Origin: Sorangium cellulosum
Lineage (GTDB): Bacteria; Myxococcota_A; Polyangia; Polyangiales; Polyangiaceae
DNA length: 39,226 nt
Direction: 5' to 3'
NCBI RefSeq assembly: GCF_001589285.1
Contig: NZ_JEMA01000383.1
Coordinates: forward strand, 1 to 39,226
Position numbers and translations under genes: made by a program. Below are positions 23,326 through 30,807 of this stretch, piece after piece (position 1 is the first letter of the stretch; the number at the start of each line of letters is the position of its first letter). The notes beneath the pieces were generated by a model. It was not told the DNA's origin. It ran no database searches and saw nothing but the letters and a program-made list of their open reading frames with translations.

Positions 23326-25164
23326 TCAGAGGTCGCGCGCGCACATGGCGGTGACGTAGTAGCGCCGCGTGGTGTTCGCGTAGGCAACCTGATAGTCCGT
23401 CGTCTGCTTGAACGCGGCGGCCAGGAAGCTGCCGCCGTGCATGAAGCGCATGCTGGAGCGGTTGTCGAGCCGCGAGCAGTCGTTGCAGGGCGTCAGAAGC
23501 TGGTAGATGTCGGCGCCGTCGCGGGTGGACTTGTACGCGTTGCCGGCGAGATCCAGGTGACCCCAGCGCCCGGCGCCGTGGGGGAAGCTGCCGACGTCCG
23601 TGATGTCCGTGTGCGCGCAGGGATACTGCCTCGAGTCCGTGGGGTAGTTCGTGATGCAGCTGTTCGCGGGGGTTCCGTCGCCCGCCGGGGTTCCGTCGCC
23701 CTGGCAGCACCAGGACCCGTCCTGGAGCGTGATGTCGGAGACGCTGGCGCCGCCCCATGGATAGATGCGCTGCTCGTCGCCGCCGGCGGAGGCGTAGTTC
23801 ATCTCCGCCTGGGTGGGCAGCCGGCCGCCGTCCCACGCGCAGAACCCGAACAGCTCGAACCACGTCGCGCAGACGATGGGCTTCTTCTCCTTGGCTCCGG
23901 GGGTGTCGCTCCAGGTCGGCCAGCCGTACGGATCGCAGATGAGCGCAGTCCGGAGCGCGCTCGTGTCGGCGGCGAGCTGCGAGTTCCACGACGGGTCCCA
24001 GCCGCTGTTGGGGATCTTGGGGTGAGCGCCCGAGCCGGCCGCCGGCGGGTTCGCCTGCGTCGGGCCGCCGGTCTGCTCGATATACTGACGGAAGCGCCCG
24101 ACCGTGATGGTGTACTTGTCGAGGTTAAAGTCGCTGATCGTCGCCGGAAGTGCCGGGTTGTTGAGCCGGTTGAACGTGCCGCCGGGCACCCGGAGCGTCG
24201 CGCAGCACTCGTCGTTCCCGTCGACGCCGCAGTTGGCGCCGGCTCCCGGCGTGTTGCTGTTGCAGCTTATCGGCAGGCCAGACCCCCCGCCTCCACTTCC
24301 GCCGCCCTCGCCGCCAGCGCCCCCCTCTCCGCCGGCGCCGCCAGCGCCCCCCTCTCCGCCGGCGCCGCCAGCGCCCCCCTCTCCGCCAGAGCTCGACGTC
24401 GTCGTTGTCGTGGAGCTTGTGCTGGAGGCGGTGGTGGAGCTGGTGCTGGAGGCGGTGGTGGAGCTGGTGCTGGAGTTGCTCGTCGTGCTGGTCGAGCCGG
24501 GCCCCGTGGCGCTGTCATAGCAAACGTGGAGGGACGGACGCCTCTCCTGCGCGTTCTCGCTCGTCCGGATGTGCGTGCGATTCGCGGTCTGCTCGAAGAG
24601 CACCCCGTTGTTCGGCGCGGCGCCGCTCACCCAGCTCTGCACGAGCGCCGTGAGGCTGAGCGTGTGCTCTCCGTAAATGTACCCCTCGCTCGCCTTCAGG
24701 GTCCCCACGACCTCGGGATCCCAGGCCGCTGAGTGCGAGTTCCACGTCACCGTGCTCTCATCCCACGCCGTCGTGACCCGGTGTGCGCGCATCACCTCGG
24801 GGACCGCGGCGCCCATGTGAAGGGAGAGGTCCGCGGAGACGACGATGGCGTCGCCGGGGATCGACGAGAGATCGAACGCGATCAGCGCGTGCATGCGCGC
24901 CCCGTTGCTCTCACCGGCGTACATGTCGCCTCCGATGAGCGTGGCGTCCGCATGGCTGGTATGGATGAGCGCGTCCCTGACCACGCCCGTATCCCCGGTG
25001 CGCTGTAGCGTCACGCAGACAGTCGCCGCCTGCTCCGCCTCGTTGATGAGCTCGCCACCGGCGTCCTGCGCGTCGACGCACCCTGCGAGCGCCGCGCCGG
25101 CGGAGGCGGCGAGCGAGGCGAGGAGCAGATGCCGAGACCCTCTCACGAACGTCCGATTGCTCAT
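23326..25164 (-). CDS. Lipoprotein: DNRLRE-like domain plus FGE-sulfatase fold (copy 1)
   Basis: 612-aa lipoprotein. The N-terminus RHLLLASLAASAGAALAGC gives lipobox ALAGC (Cys29). Residues ~48-215 form a DNRLRE/CBM96-like beta sandwich (AFDLSSIPGDAIVVSADLSL, SLTALVQSWVSG, HIRTSENAQERRPSLHVCYD). A Ser/Thr tract and Gly/Ala/Glu repeats (~220-300) link it to an FGE-sulfatase fold (~320-612): VPGGTFNR, FNLDKYTITVGRFRQYIEQT, CATWFELFGFCAWDGGRLPT, WGHLDLAGNAYKSTRDG, MRFMHGGSFLA and a terminal TAMCARDL. The two active-site Cys of true formylglycine-generating enzymes, expected near DYQVAYANTTRRYY, are absent, so it is probably not an oxidase; a binding or structural role is likelier. Shares gene layout and promoter with copy 2. 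Confidence 0.85.
   Translation of the reverse strand: MSNRTFVRGSRHLLLASLAASAGAALAGCVDAQDAGGELINEAEQAATVCVTLQRTGDTGVVRDALIHTSHADATLIGGDMYAGESNGARMHALIAFDLSSIPGDAIVVSADLSLHMGAAVPEVMRAHRVTTAWDESTVTWNSHSAAWDPEVVGTLKASEGYIYGEHTLSLTALVQSWVSGAAPNNGVLFEQTANRTHIRTSENAQERRPSLHVCYDSATGPGSTSTTSNSSTSSTTASSTSSTTASSTSSTTTTTSSSGGEGGAGGAGGEGGAGGAGGEGGAGGEGGGSGGGGSGLPISCNSNTPGAGANCGVDGNDECCATLRVPGGTFNRLNNPALPATISDFNLDKYTITVGRFRQYIEQTGGPTQANPPAAGSGAHPKIPNSGWDPSWNSQLAADTSALRTALICDPYGWPTWSDTPGAKEKKPIVCATWFELFGFCAWDGGRLPTQAEMNYASAGGDEQRIYPWGGASVSDITLQDGSWCCQGDGTPAGDGTPANSCITNYPTDSRQYPCAHTDITDVGSFPHGAGRWGHLDLAGNAYKSTRDGADIYQLLTPCNDCSRLDNRSSMRFMHGGSFLAAAFKQTTDYQVAYANTTRRYYVTAMCARDL
24311..24468. repeat. Coding tandem repeats in linker of copy 1
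   Basis: A 27-bp unit repeats almost three times (24311-24337, 24338-24364, 24365-24388), encoding Gly/Ala/Glu linker. A 24-bp unit repeats twice exactly (24421-24444, 24445-24468), encoding the Ser/Thr tract. Both are in frame and can vary linker length. Confidence 0.85.
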
Positions 25165-25349
25165 GACGCTCTTCGATCCGCGTCGCCGGCGAGCTCAGCC
25201 ATCGCGGGCGCTCGTGATGCCGTCGCGCAGGAGCGCCATGATGCGCGCCTGCAAAGAGCCACACCTGCCTGCACGCCGTGAAGGATCATCCTCATCAGGT
25301 CAGCCGTCGGATCGTTCTACCGTCAGAGCCGCGCGGCAGCGCGCGAGCC

Positions 25350-25391
25350 AAACGATATCGTTCTACGGCTTCGAACGGAGTGCGTCAATCG
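25350..25391 (-). promoter_or_regulatory. Sigma70-type promoter with operator palindrome, copy 1
   Basis: On the minus strand -35 TTGACG (25388-25383), a 17-nt spacer and -10 TAGAAC (25365-25360). A perfect palindrome AACGATATCGTT (25351-25362) overlaps the -10 and the expected start. The 42-bp block matches the block upstream of copy 2 at 36 of 42 positions by eye. Leader length is about 190 nt to ATG 25164. Confidence 0.6.
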
Positions 25392-25556
25392 ATGATCGAT
25401 GTTTGCTGTCGAAAACCTGTTGATTGATCGTGGTGCCGGTGCAAGTCGAGCGCCGTGGCGAGATGTCTGGCGATGTCGTTCACGTTTCCGCGCCCGCGTC
25501 CGCCGATGACGCGGAGCGCGCGGAGCGGTGGTGCATTTTGTCACTCAATCAAATCC

Positions 25557-25579
25557 TGGATGGATGGATGGATGGATGG
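25557..25579. repeat. TGGA microsatellite
   Basis: Five TGGA units and a partial sixth (25557-25579) in non-coding DNA. It lies about 280 nt past the stop of copy 2 in its direction of transcription and upstream of the copy 1 promoter. No effect on a reading frame is expected. Confidence 0.85.
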
Positions 25580-25859
25580 CGCCCGAGCAGAGATGCCTGC
25601 TTTGGCCTACATGATTGTCTGCGCGTCTGGCTTCGCGTCGCCGGAGATCCAACACCACCCCGCCACCGCGCAGGAACGCTGCACAGTCGCCCCCGATCGT
25701 GCGCCTGGAGTAGCGGCTCGCGGCGGGCGGCGTCCTCGGCGCGGCGCTCAGGAAGCACGGCATCTCGGCTTGACCGTGATGCGGCCCGGCGATGGCCGGG
25801 GCCGGCGGCGCCGGACGCGAGCTGAAGAGCTCGGTCCAGCGCGCTTTCCCCGCTTCAGC

Positions 25860-27749
25860 TCACAGATCGCGCGCGCACATGGCGGTGACGTAGTAGCGGC
25901 GATCGTCGCCCTTATAGGAGGCCTGGAAATCCGTCGTCTGCTTGTACCCGGCGGCCAGGAAGCTGCCGCCGTGCATGAAGCGCGCGTTGGAGTTGTTGTC
26001 GAGCCGCGAGCAGTCGTTGCAGGGCACCAGCAGCTGATAGATGTCCGAGCCGTCGCGGGTGGCCTTGTACGCGTTGCCGGCCAGGTCCATGTGGCCCCAG
26101 CGCCCGGCGCCGTTCGGGAATTTGCCGACCTCGGTCAGGTCCGACGGGCTGCACGGGTAGAGCGAGGGATACCCCGTCTTGCAGGCGCCCGCGACGGTGC
26201 CGTCGCCCTGGCAGCACCACGAGGCGTCATCGAGCTCGATGTCCTCGACGCTCGCGCCGCCCCAGGGGTAGATGCGCTGCTGGTTGCCGCCGGCAGACAC
26301 GTAGTTGATCTCCGCCTGGGTCGGCAGCCGGCCGCCATCCCACGCGCAGAACGCGAACAGCTCGTACCACGTCGCGCAGACGATCGGCTTCTTCTCCTCG
26401 GCTCCCGGGGTGTTGCTCCACGACGGCCAGTCCCACTGCTCGCAGATGAGCGCTGTCTTGAGCGCGCTCGTGTCGGCCGTGAGCTTCGAGTTCCACGACG
26501 GGTCCCAGCCGCTGTTCGGGATCTTCGGGTGGGCGCCTCCGCCGACGGGCGGCGGGTTGGCCTGCGTCGGGCCGCCGGTCCGCTCGATGTACTGCCGGAA
26601 GCGCCCCACCGTGATCATGTACTTGTCGAGATAGAAGTCGCTGACAGTGGCCGGCAGGCTCGAGAGGTTGAGCCGGTTGAACGTGCCCCCGGGGACCGGG
26701 AGCGTCGAGCAGCAGTCATCGCCCCCGTTCACGCCGCAGTTGGCGCCTGCGCCCGGCGTGTTGGTGCTGCAGCTGATCGGCAGGCCAGGCACGCCGCCGC
26801 CACCGCCTCCGCCCGCACCGCCCGCACCGCCCGCGCCGCCCGCACCGCCCGCGCCGCCCGCGCCGCCGGAGCCCGACGTCGAGGTGCTCGTCGTGGTGGC
26901 GCTCGAGCTCGAGGCTGCCGTGGTGGCGCTCGAGCTCGAGGCTGCCGTGGTGGAGCTGGAGGTGCTCGACGCCGACGTGGAGCTGGAGGTGCTCGACGCC
27001 GACGTGCTGCCGCTCGTCGAGGTGGCCGAGCCGGAGCCCGTCGCGCTGTCGTAGCAGACGTAGAGATCCGGTCGCTTCTCCTTCGCGTCTTCCGGCATCT
27101 CGCTCGTCCTGATGTGGGTGCGGCCCGAGGACTGCACGAACATCATCCCGAGGTTCGGATGGACACCGCTCACCCAGTCCTGCACGAGCCCCGTGACGCT
27201 GAACGTGCGAGAGACGTTATAAACGCTGGTGGCGCCAGGCGTGAAGGAGGTCTCGACCGTGGGGCTGAACGCCGTCGAGAGAGCGCTCCACTGACCCGAG
27301 GCATCGGCCTCCTTCCACGTCCACGTGGAGCTGGCCCCGGCGGGCGGTTGTACCCGGTGTACGTTGACCGCCTCGGGGCCGCCGGAGCCGATGAAGACGG
27401 TGACGTCCGCCGACACGATGGTGGCGTCGTCGGGGATCGAGGAGAGGTCGAACTGCAGCAAGGAACGCTGCTTGTACAGGGTCCCGCTGACATCCTTCAC
27501 GCCCGCATACGCGTCGGTGCCGTTGTGCGAAGTGTCGGTGTATTCGTAGATCAAGACGTCTTTGACGACGCTCGTCCCCACGCCGCGCTGGATATGAACA
27601 CAGGTCGTCACCGCCTGCTGCGCATCACCGATCTGCTCGTCCCCCGCGTCGTACGCGTCGACGCACCCGGCGAGCGCCGCGCCGGAAGCGGCGACGAGGG
27701 AGGCCAGGAGAAGATGCCGAGACCCGCCAACGACAGTGCGATTCCTCAT
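25860..27749 (-). CDS. Lipoprotein: DNRLRE-like domain plus FGE-sulfatase fold (copy 2)
   Basis: 629-aa paralogue of the 23326-25164 protein with the same order of parts. ATG 27749 (MRNRTVVGGSRHLLLASLVA) aligns with the start of copy 1; a longer frame to 27854 lacks a signal. Lipobox ALAGC, Cys29. The DNRLRE-like domain (~45-235) includes LLQFDLSSIPDDATIVSADV and SVTGLVQDWVSGVHPNLGMM. The linker is Ser/Thr/Ala tract then GGAGGAGG repeats. The FGE-like fold (~335-629) has VPGGTFNRLN, FYLDKYMITVGRFRQYIERT, CATWYELFAFCAWDGGRLPT, WGHMDLAGNAYKATRDGSDI, CNDCSRLDN and MHGGSFLAAGYKQTTDFQAS, ending TAMCARDL. It also lacks the formylglycine-enzyme Cys pair. The FGE part is far more conserved between copies than the DNRLRE part. 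Each copy has its own promoter. Confidence 0.85.
   Translation of the reverse strand: MRNRTVVGGSRHLLLASLVAASGAALAGCVDAYDAGDEQIGDAQQAVTTCVHIQRGVGTSVVKDVLIYEYTDTSHNGTDAYAGVKDVSGTLYKQRSLLQFDLSSIPDDATIVSADVTVFIGSGGPEAVNVHRVQPPAGASSTWTWKEADASGQWSALSTAFSPTVETSFTPGATSVYNVSRTFSVTGLVQDWVSGVHPNLGMMFVQSSGRTHIRTSEMPEDAKEKRPDLYVCYDSATGSGSATSTSGSTSASSTSSSTSASSTSSSTTAASSSSATTAASSSSATTTSTSTSGSGGAGGAGGAGGAGGAGGAGGGGGGGVPGLPISCSTNTPGAGANCGVNGGDDCCSTLPVPGGTFNRLNLSSLPATVSDFYLDKYMITVGRFRQYIERTGGPTQANPPPVGGGAHPKIPNSGWDPSWNSKLTADTSALKTALICEQWDWPSWSNTPGAEEKKPIVCATWYELFAFCAWDGGRLPTQAEINYVSAGGNQQRIYPWGGASVEDIELDDASWCCQGDGTVAGACKTGYPSLYPCSPSDLTEVGKFPNGAGRWGHMDLAGNAYKATRDGSDIYQLLVPCNDCSRLDNNSNARFMHGGSFLAAGYKQTTDFQASYKGDDRRYYVTAMCARDL
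26811..27002. repeat. Coding tandem repeats in linker of copy 2
   Basis: 9-bp units CCCGCACCG / CCCGCGCCG run from about 26811 to 26868 and encode the Gly/Ala linker. A 27-bp unit repeats exactly (26893-26919, 26920-26946) and a related GAGGTGCTCGACGCC unit follows, encoding Ser/Thr/Ala. Confidence 0.8.
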
Positions 27750-27922
27750 GATACTCTCCGATCCGCGTCGCCAGGCGAGCACCGCCCGCGAGGCCACATG
27801 TGATGCCCCTGTGCAGGAGCGCCAAAGCGCGCTCCTGCCAAACCCATCATCCACCTGCGCGCCGCCTCACCTCTCAACAGGTCAGCGGTCGGATCGTCTT
27901 GGCTTCGATCGGCACGCGAGGA

Positions 27923-27964
27923 AAACGATACCGTTTTACGTCTTCAAACGGAACGCGTCAATCG
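27923..27964 (-). promoter_or_regulatory. Sigma70-type promoter with operator-like inverted repeat, copy 2
   Basis: Minus strand: -35 TTGACG (27961-27956), 17-nt spacer, -10 TAAAAC (27938-27933). An inverted repeat AAAACG-ATAC-CGTTTT spans the -10 and expected start, the counterpart of the perfect palindrome in copy 1. Conservation of -35, spacer length and inverted repeat in both copies supports function. Confidence 0.6.
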
Positions 27965-28246
27965 CGAACCGAAAATTGTTGTGAAAAGCCTCGTGGTGCT
28001 GAGTTGTGAGTCGGCGCAAACTGACCAGTGTTGCACGCTTCGCCGGCGGTTGTCTAGCCCCCTGCGCGCCCGTCCTGCGCTGTTCGCGATGTCGCGCTCT
28101 CGCGGCGCGGCGCGCTGGGCGGATATTTGCCGACTGGCTGCGCGTGAGCGGGGACGACGGAGCAGAATCGCTTGATTCCGCCTACCTGACTGCCTGCCCG
28201 ACCACCAGGCCCACTCAGCTTCTCAGCCTGGCTCGGCCCGCTCTGC

Positions 28247-28272
28247 CTGCGCAGGCGTCATCGTCTGCGCAG
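28247..28272 (-). terminator. Hairpin at the end of the CoA operon
   Basis: Two copies of self-complementary CTGCGCAG (28247-28254, 28265-28272) can form an 8-bp stem with a 10-nt loop, 27 nt past the last stop of the operon at 28299. There is no U-tract; a termination or mRNA-stabilising role is plausible. Confidence 0.4.
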
Positions 28273-28298
28273 CTTTCTGGCGTGCTCGGTCGGCTGGA

Positions 28299-29096
28299 TT
28301 ACCTGCCGGTGCCCTGTCCAGACGGGGAGTCCGGAACGACGGCTCGGGAGAGGCCCTCCTCGACCTCCGTGACGATCATCGTCGCGAGGAGGTCGAGCAG
28401 CGTGCGGCCCTCGTCCTCGGTGGCCTCGCGTGGAGCGCCGGTGTAGGCATCGGCCATGCCGAGGGCGCGGAAGCTCTTCGCCCCCGCCCGGATGCCCTCC
28501 GACAGGCTCACGCCGAGGTCCGGCAGGCCGAGGGCGATGTCCTTCCGGACGAGCGCGGAGGCCGCGGCGAGGACGAGGGAGGTCTCGTAACGTCCCGCGT
28601 GGCAGGCGCCGCTCCGGAACTCGGCGGAGAGGGTCCGCGCCCAGCGGCGCGCGAGCGGGCAGGCCACGGAGGCGCGGCCCGCGGGCAGGTCGCCGATGGC
28701 GGCGCGCACAGCGCGGTCGTGCTCCGGCTCGAGGTGGTTGTTGATGAAGCAGACGTGCGACAGGCCCGCCGACAGGTACGCCTCGGCGACGGCGCGCAGG
28801 AAGGCGGTGAGCGCGGGCGCCGGGATCGAGATCGCGCCCGCGAAGCCCGCGGCGAAGTCGGTCACGCCGTAGCCGACGGGCGGCGCGAGGAGCGCGGCGA
28901 CGCCCCGCTCCCACAGCCGCCGGCCTGCCAGCTCGGCCGCGGCCTCGCCGATGAGCGTGTCCGTGCCGAGCGGCAGGTGCGGGCCGTGCGGCTCCACCGA
29001 CCCGACCGGCACGAGCGCGACGCACGGCGCGCCGGCCGACAGGAGCGCGGCGAGCTCTGCCGTCGTGAGCTCGGCGAGGCGGGGCGCGGCCTGCAC
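28299..29096 (-). CDS. Creatininase family amidohydrolase
   Basis: 265-aa cytoplasmic metal-dependent hydrolase. Metal and active-site segments of the creatininase fold: LVPVGSVEPHGPHLPLGTDT (Glu, His and Asp ligands), CFINNHLEPEHDRAVRAA (in place of the usual NGHGGN) and SGACHAGRYETSLVLA (later Glu). The start is GTG 29096 behind GAGGA; it begins 11 nt after the ligase stop, so it is the last gene of the operon. The family hydrolyses cyclic or linear amides (creatinine, formamides). Here the NGHGGN motif is altered, so creatinine is an unlikely substrate. Context suggests a step on a nitrogen-containing ring-cleavage product, such as amide hydrolysis, but this is inferred. Confidence 0.88.
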   Translation of the reverse strand: MQAAPRLAELTTAELAALLSAGAPCVALVPVGSVEPHGPHLPLGTDTLIGEAAAELAGRRLWERGVAALLAPPVGYGVTDFAAGFAGAISIPAPALTAFLRAVAEAYLSAGLSHVCFINNHLEPEHDRAVRAAIGDLPAGRASVACPLARRWARTLSAEFRSGACHAGRYETSLVLAAASALVRKDIALGLPDLGVSLSEGIRAGAKSFRALGMADAYTGAPREATEDEGRTLLDLLATMIVTEVEEGLSRAVVPDSPSGQGTGR

Positions 29097-29107
29097 GTCC
29101 GCGTCCT

Positions 29108-30805
29108 CTAGAGCCCCGCCGGGTTCTCGCCGGCGGCCTCGCGCTGGCGGAGGACCCTGCGGTCGACCTTCCCGCGGTCGTTCCTGGGGACGTCGTCGAC
29201 GAAGACGATCCACCGCGGGTACTTGTGCTTGCTCAGCCGGTCCTTCACGAAGGCCTTCAGCTCCGCGGCGAGCGTGGCCCGCCCCTCGTCGGTGGCGACG
29301 CGGCCGCGCGCGTCGTCGCGCACGGCGATGAACGCCTTCGGCTTCACGAGGCCCGCCTCCTCGGCGCCGATCACAGCGGCGAGGCCGACCGCCGGGTGCC
29401 CGGCCAGGCACTCCTCGACCTCGACCGGCGCGACCCAGACGCCGCCCACCTTGAGCAGCTCGTCGGCGCGCCCGCTGAACCAGAGGTAACCCTCGGCGTC
29501 CATGCGGAAGAGATCCCCGGTGCGGCACCAGTGGCCATGGAACGTGCTCCAGCTCTTCTCGCGATCCTGGAAGTAGCCGATCGCGACCGAGTCGCCCTTC
29601 ACCCACAGCACGCCTGTCTCGCCAGGGGCGAGCTCGGGCGCGCCCGCGCCTGCCGCGTCCGAGGGGAGGATCTTGAGCGTGTACCCCTCCACGGCGCGGC
29701 CGAGCGAGCCGGGGCGCACGTCGCCGGGGCGGTTCGTGCAGTAGATGTGGAACATCTCGGCGGAGCCGATGCCGTCGTAGACGTCGGCGTGGAACCGCGC
29801 GCGGAAGCGCTCGAGGAGCGCAGACGGGAGCGCCTCGCCGGCGGAGAGGTGGAAGCGGACGCTGGAGAGGTCGAGGCGCGGCGCGCCGCGCGCCGCGAGG
29901 GCGTCGTCGTGGTCGAGCAGCTTGCCCATCATGGTCGGGACGTTCGTGACCACCGTGGGGCGGTAGCGCTCGATGAACTGCGCGAGCGACTCCGGCGTCG
30001 GCCTCTCGACGAAGAGGCCGGCCGTCGCGCCGACGGCGAAGGGGAACATCAGGTTGGTGCCGGTGGCGTAGCCGAAGAAGAGGCGCGGCACCGAGACGGT
30101 GATGTCGTCCCGGCGGTAGCCCACGGTCGCCTTGGCGTAACGCTCGGTGTTGAAGGCGAAGTCGCGGTGCGTGTGGATCGCCGCCTTGCTCCTGCCTGTC
30201 GAGCCGGACGTGAACAGCCAGATGGCGACGTCGTCGCGCCGCGTGGGGCGGGGGCCCTGCAGCGCGCTCTTCGGCGCGAGCGCGACGCGGCCCTGCGCGA
30301 GCGCGTCGCGGAGCGAGATGCCCCGCACCGGGTCGAGGGCCGGCGGGACGGGGAGCTCGGCCTCGAGGTCGCCGCCGGTCGGGACCTCCGGGACGAGGAC
30401 GAGGGTCCGGAGATCCGCGGCGGCGAGCGCGTCCATGATCGACTCGGCCACGCGCGGGATGGTGACGACCGCCACGGCGCGCGTGTACTCGACGAGGTAC
30501 GCGATGTCGGCCGCGGGCGCCTCGGGGTTGCCCATCGCCACGACGGCGCCGTGGCTCAGCGCCGCGAAGAACGCCCACACGAACGCGGGCGAGTCGTGCA
30601 GGACGATGAGCACCCGCTGCTCGGCCGCGACGTCCTCGAGCGCGAGGTGCGCGCGCAGCGTGCGGACCTTGTCGGCGACGTCGGCGTAGGTGTGCCGCTG
30701 ATCGCCGAAGAGCAGAGCGACCTTGTCGCCGAGGCCCTCGCGCAGCCGGTCGAACAGGTAATAGTCGGCGAGGTTGAAGTCCTCGGGGAATGTGGGTGGG
30801 TTCAT
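29108..30805 (-). CDS. Benzoate-CoA ligase family acyl-CoA synthetase
   Basis: 565-aa ATP-dependent CoA ligase (ANL superfamily). The first core motif is FTSGSTGRSK (198-207). Family features include FNLADYYLFDR near the start, VRFHLSAGEALP, DGIGSAEMFHIYCTNRPGDV, GDSVAIGYFQDREKSWSTFH, CRTGDLFRMDAEGYLWFSGR, ADELLKVGGVWVAPVEVEEC, LVKPKAFIAV and the C-terminal catalytic Lys546 in NDRGKVDRR. These follow the benzoate/2-aminobenzoate-CoA ligase clade more than fatty-acyl ligases. It would activate an aromatic or cyclic acid for the enzymes of the same operon. ATG 30805 lies 2 nt after the TGA of the oxidoreductase gene; translational coupling is likely. Exact substrate (benzoate, anthranilate or other) cannot be read from sequence. 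Confidence 0.9.
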   Translation of the reverse strand: MNPPTFPEDFNLADYYLFDRLREGLGDKVALLFGDQRHTYADVADKVRTLRAHLALEDVAAEQRVLIVLHDSPAFVWAFFAALSHGAVVAMGNPEAPAADIAYLVEYTRAVAVVTIPRVAESIMDALAAADLRTLVLVPEVPTGGDLEAELPVPPALDPVRGISLRDALAQGRVALAPKSALQGPRPTRRDDVAIWLFTSGSTGRSKAAIHTHRDFAFNTERYAKATVGYRRDDITVSVPRLFFGYATGTNLMFPFAVGATAGLFVERPTPESLAQFIERYRPTVVTNVPTMMGKLLDHDDALAARGAPRLDLSSVRFHLSAGEALPSALLERFRARFHADVYDGIGSAEMFHIYCTNRPGDVRPGSLGRAVEGYTLKILPSDAAGAGAPELAPGETGVLWVKGDSVAIGYFQDREKSWSTFHGHWCRTGDLFRMDAEGYLWFSGRADELLKVGGVWVAPVEVEECLAGHPAVGLAAVIGAEEAGLVKPKAFIAVRDDARGRVATDEGRATLAAELKAFVKDRLSKHKYPRWIVFVDDVPRNDRGKVDRRVLRQREAAGENPAGL

Positions 30806-30807
30806 TG

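Larger units (their letters stand above)
25165..25859. other. Long intergenic region between the two FGE-fold lipoprotein genes
   Basis: 695 bases upstream of copy 1. It holds the shared promoter block (25350-25391), a conserved 20-mer CAGGTCAGCCGTCGGATCGT (25296-25315) in the leader, a TGGA microsatellite (25557-25579) and a 6-bp hairpin CCCGGC-GATG-GCCGGG (25785-25800) 60 nt past the stop of copy 2. Base composition is visibly less GC-rich than the genes around 25360-25620. I see no convincing gene. Confidence 0.6.
27750..28298. other. Intergenic region upstream of copy 2
   Basis: 549 bases. It holds the promoter block of copy 2 (27923-27964), the conserved 20-mer CAGGTCAGCGGTCGGATCGT (27878-27897) and, near the left end of the CoA operon, a hairpin (28247-28272). 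Around 28180-28205 short stretches resemble 25600-25625 in the other intergenic region, which suggests that the duplication included flanking DNA. No gene is seen. Confidence 0.5.

Noticed and set aside
25424..25825. 133-codon plus-strand frame in the long intergenic region
   Set aside because: Composition is unlike a protein, there is no Shine-Dalgarno, and it spans a TGGA microsatellite.
23326..27749. Formylglycine-generating enzymes (sulfatase activators)
   Set aside because: The fold is related but the active-site Cys pair is missing and no sulfatase gene is nearby.
28299..30578. 759-codon frame reading through the creatininase gene
   Set aside because: Only its last third is a real gene; upstream it reads the ligase gene out of frame. 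GTG 29096 is the supported start.
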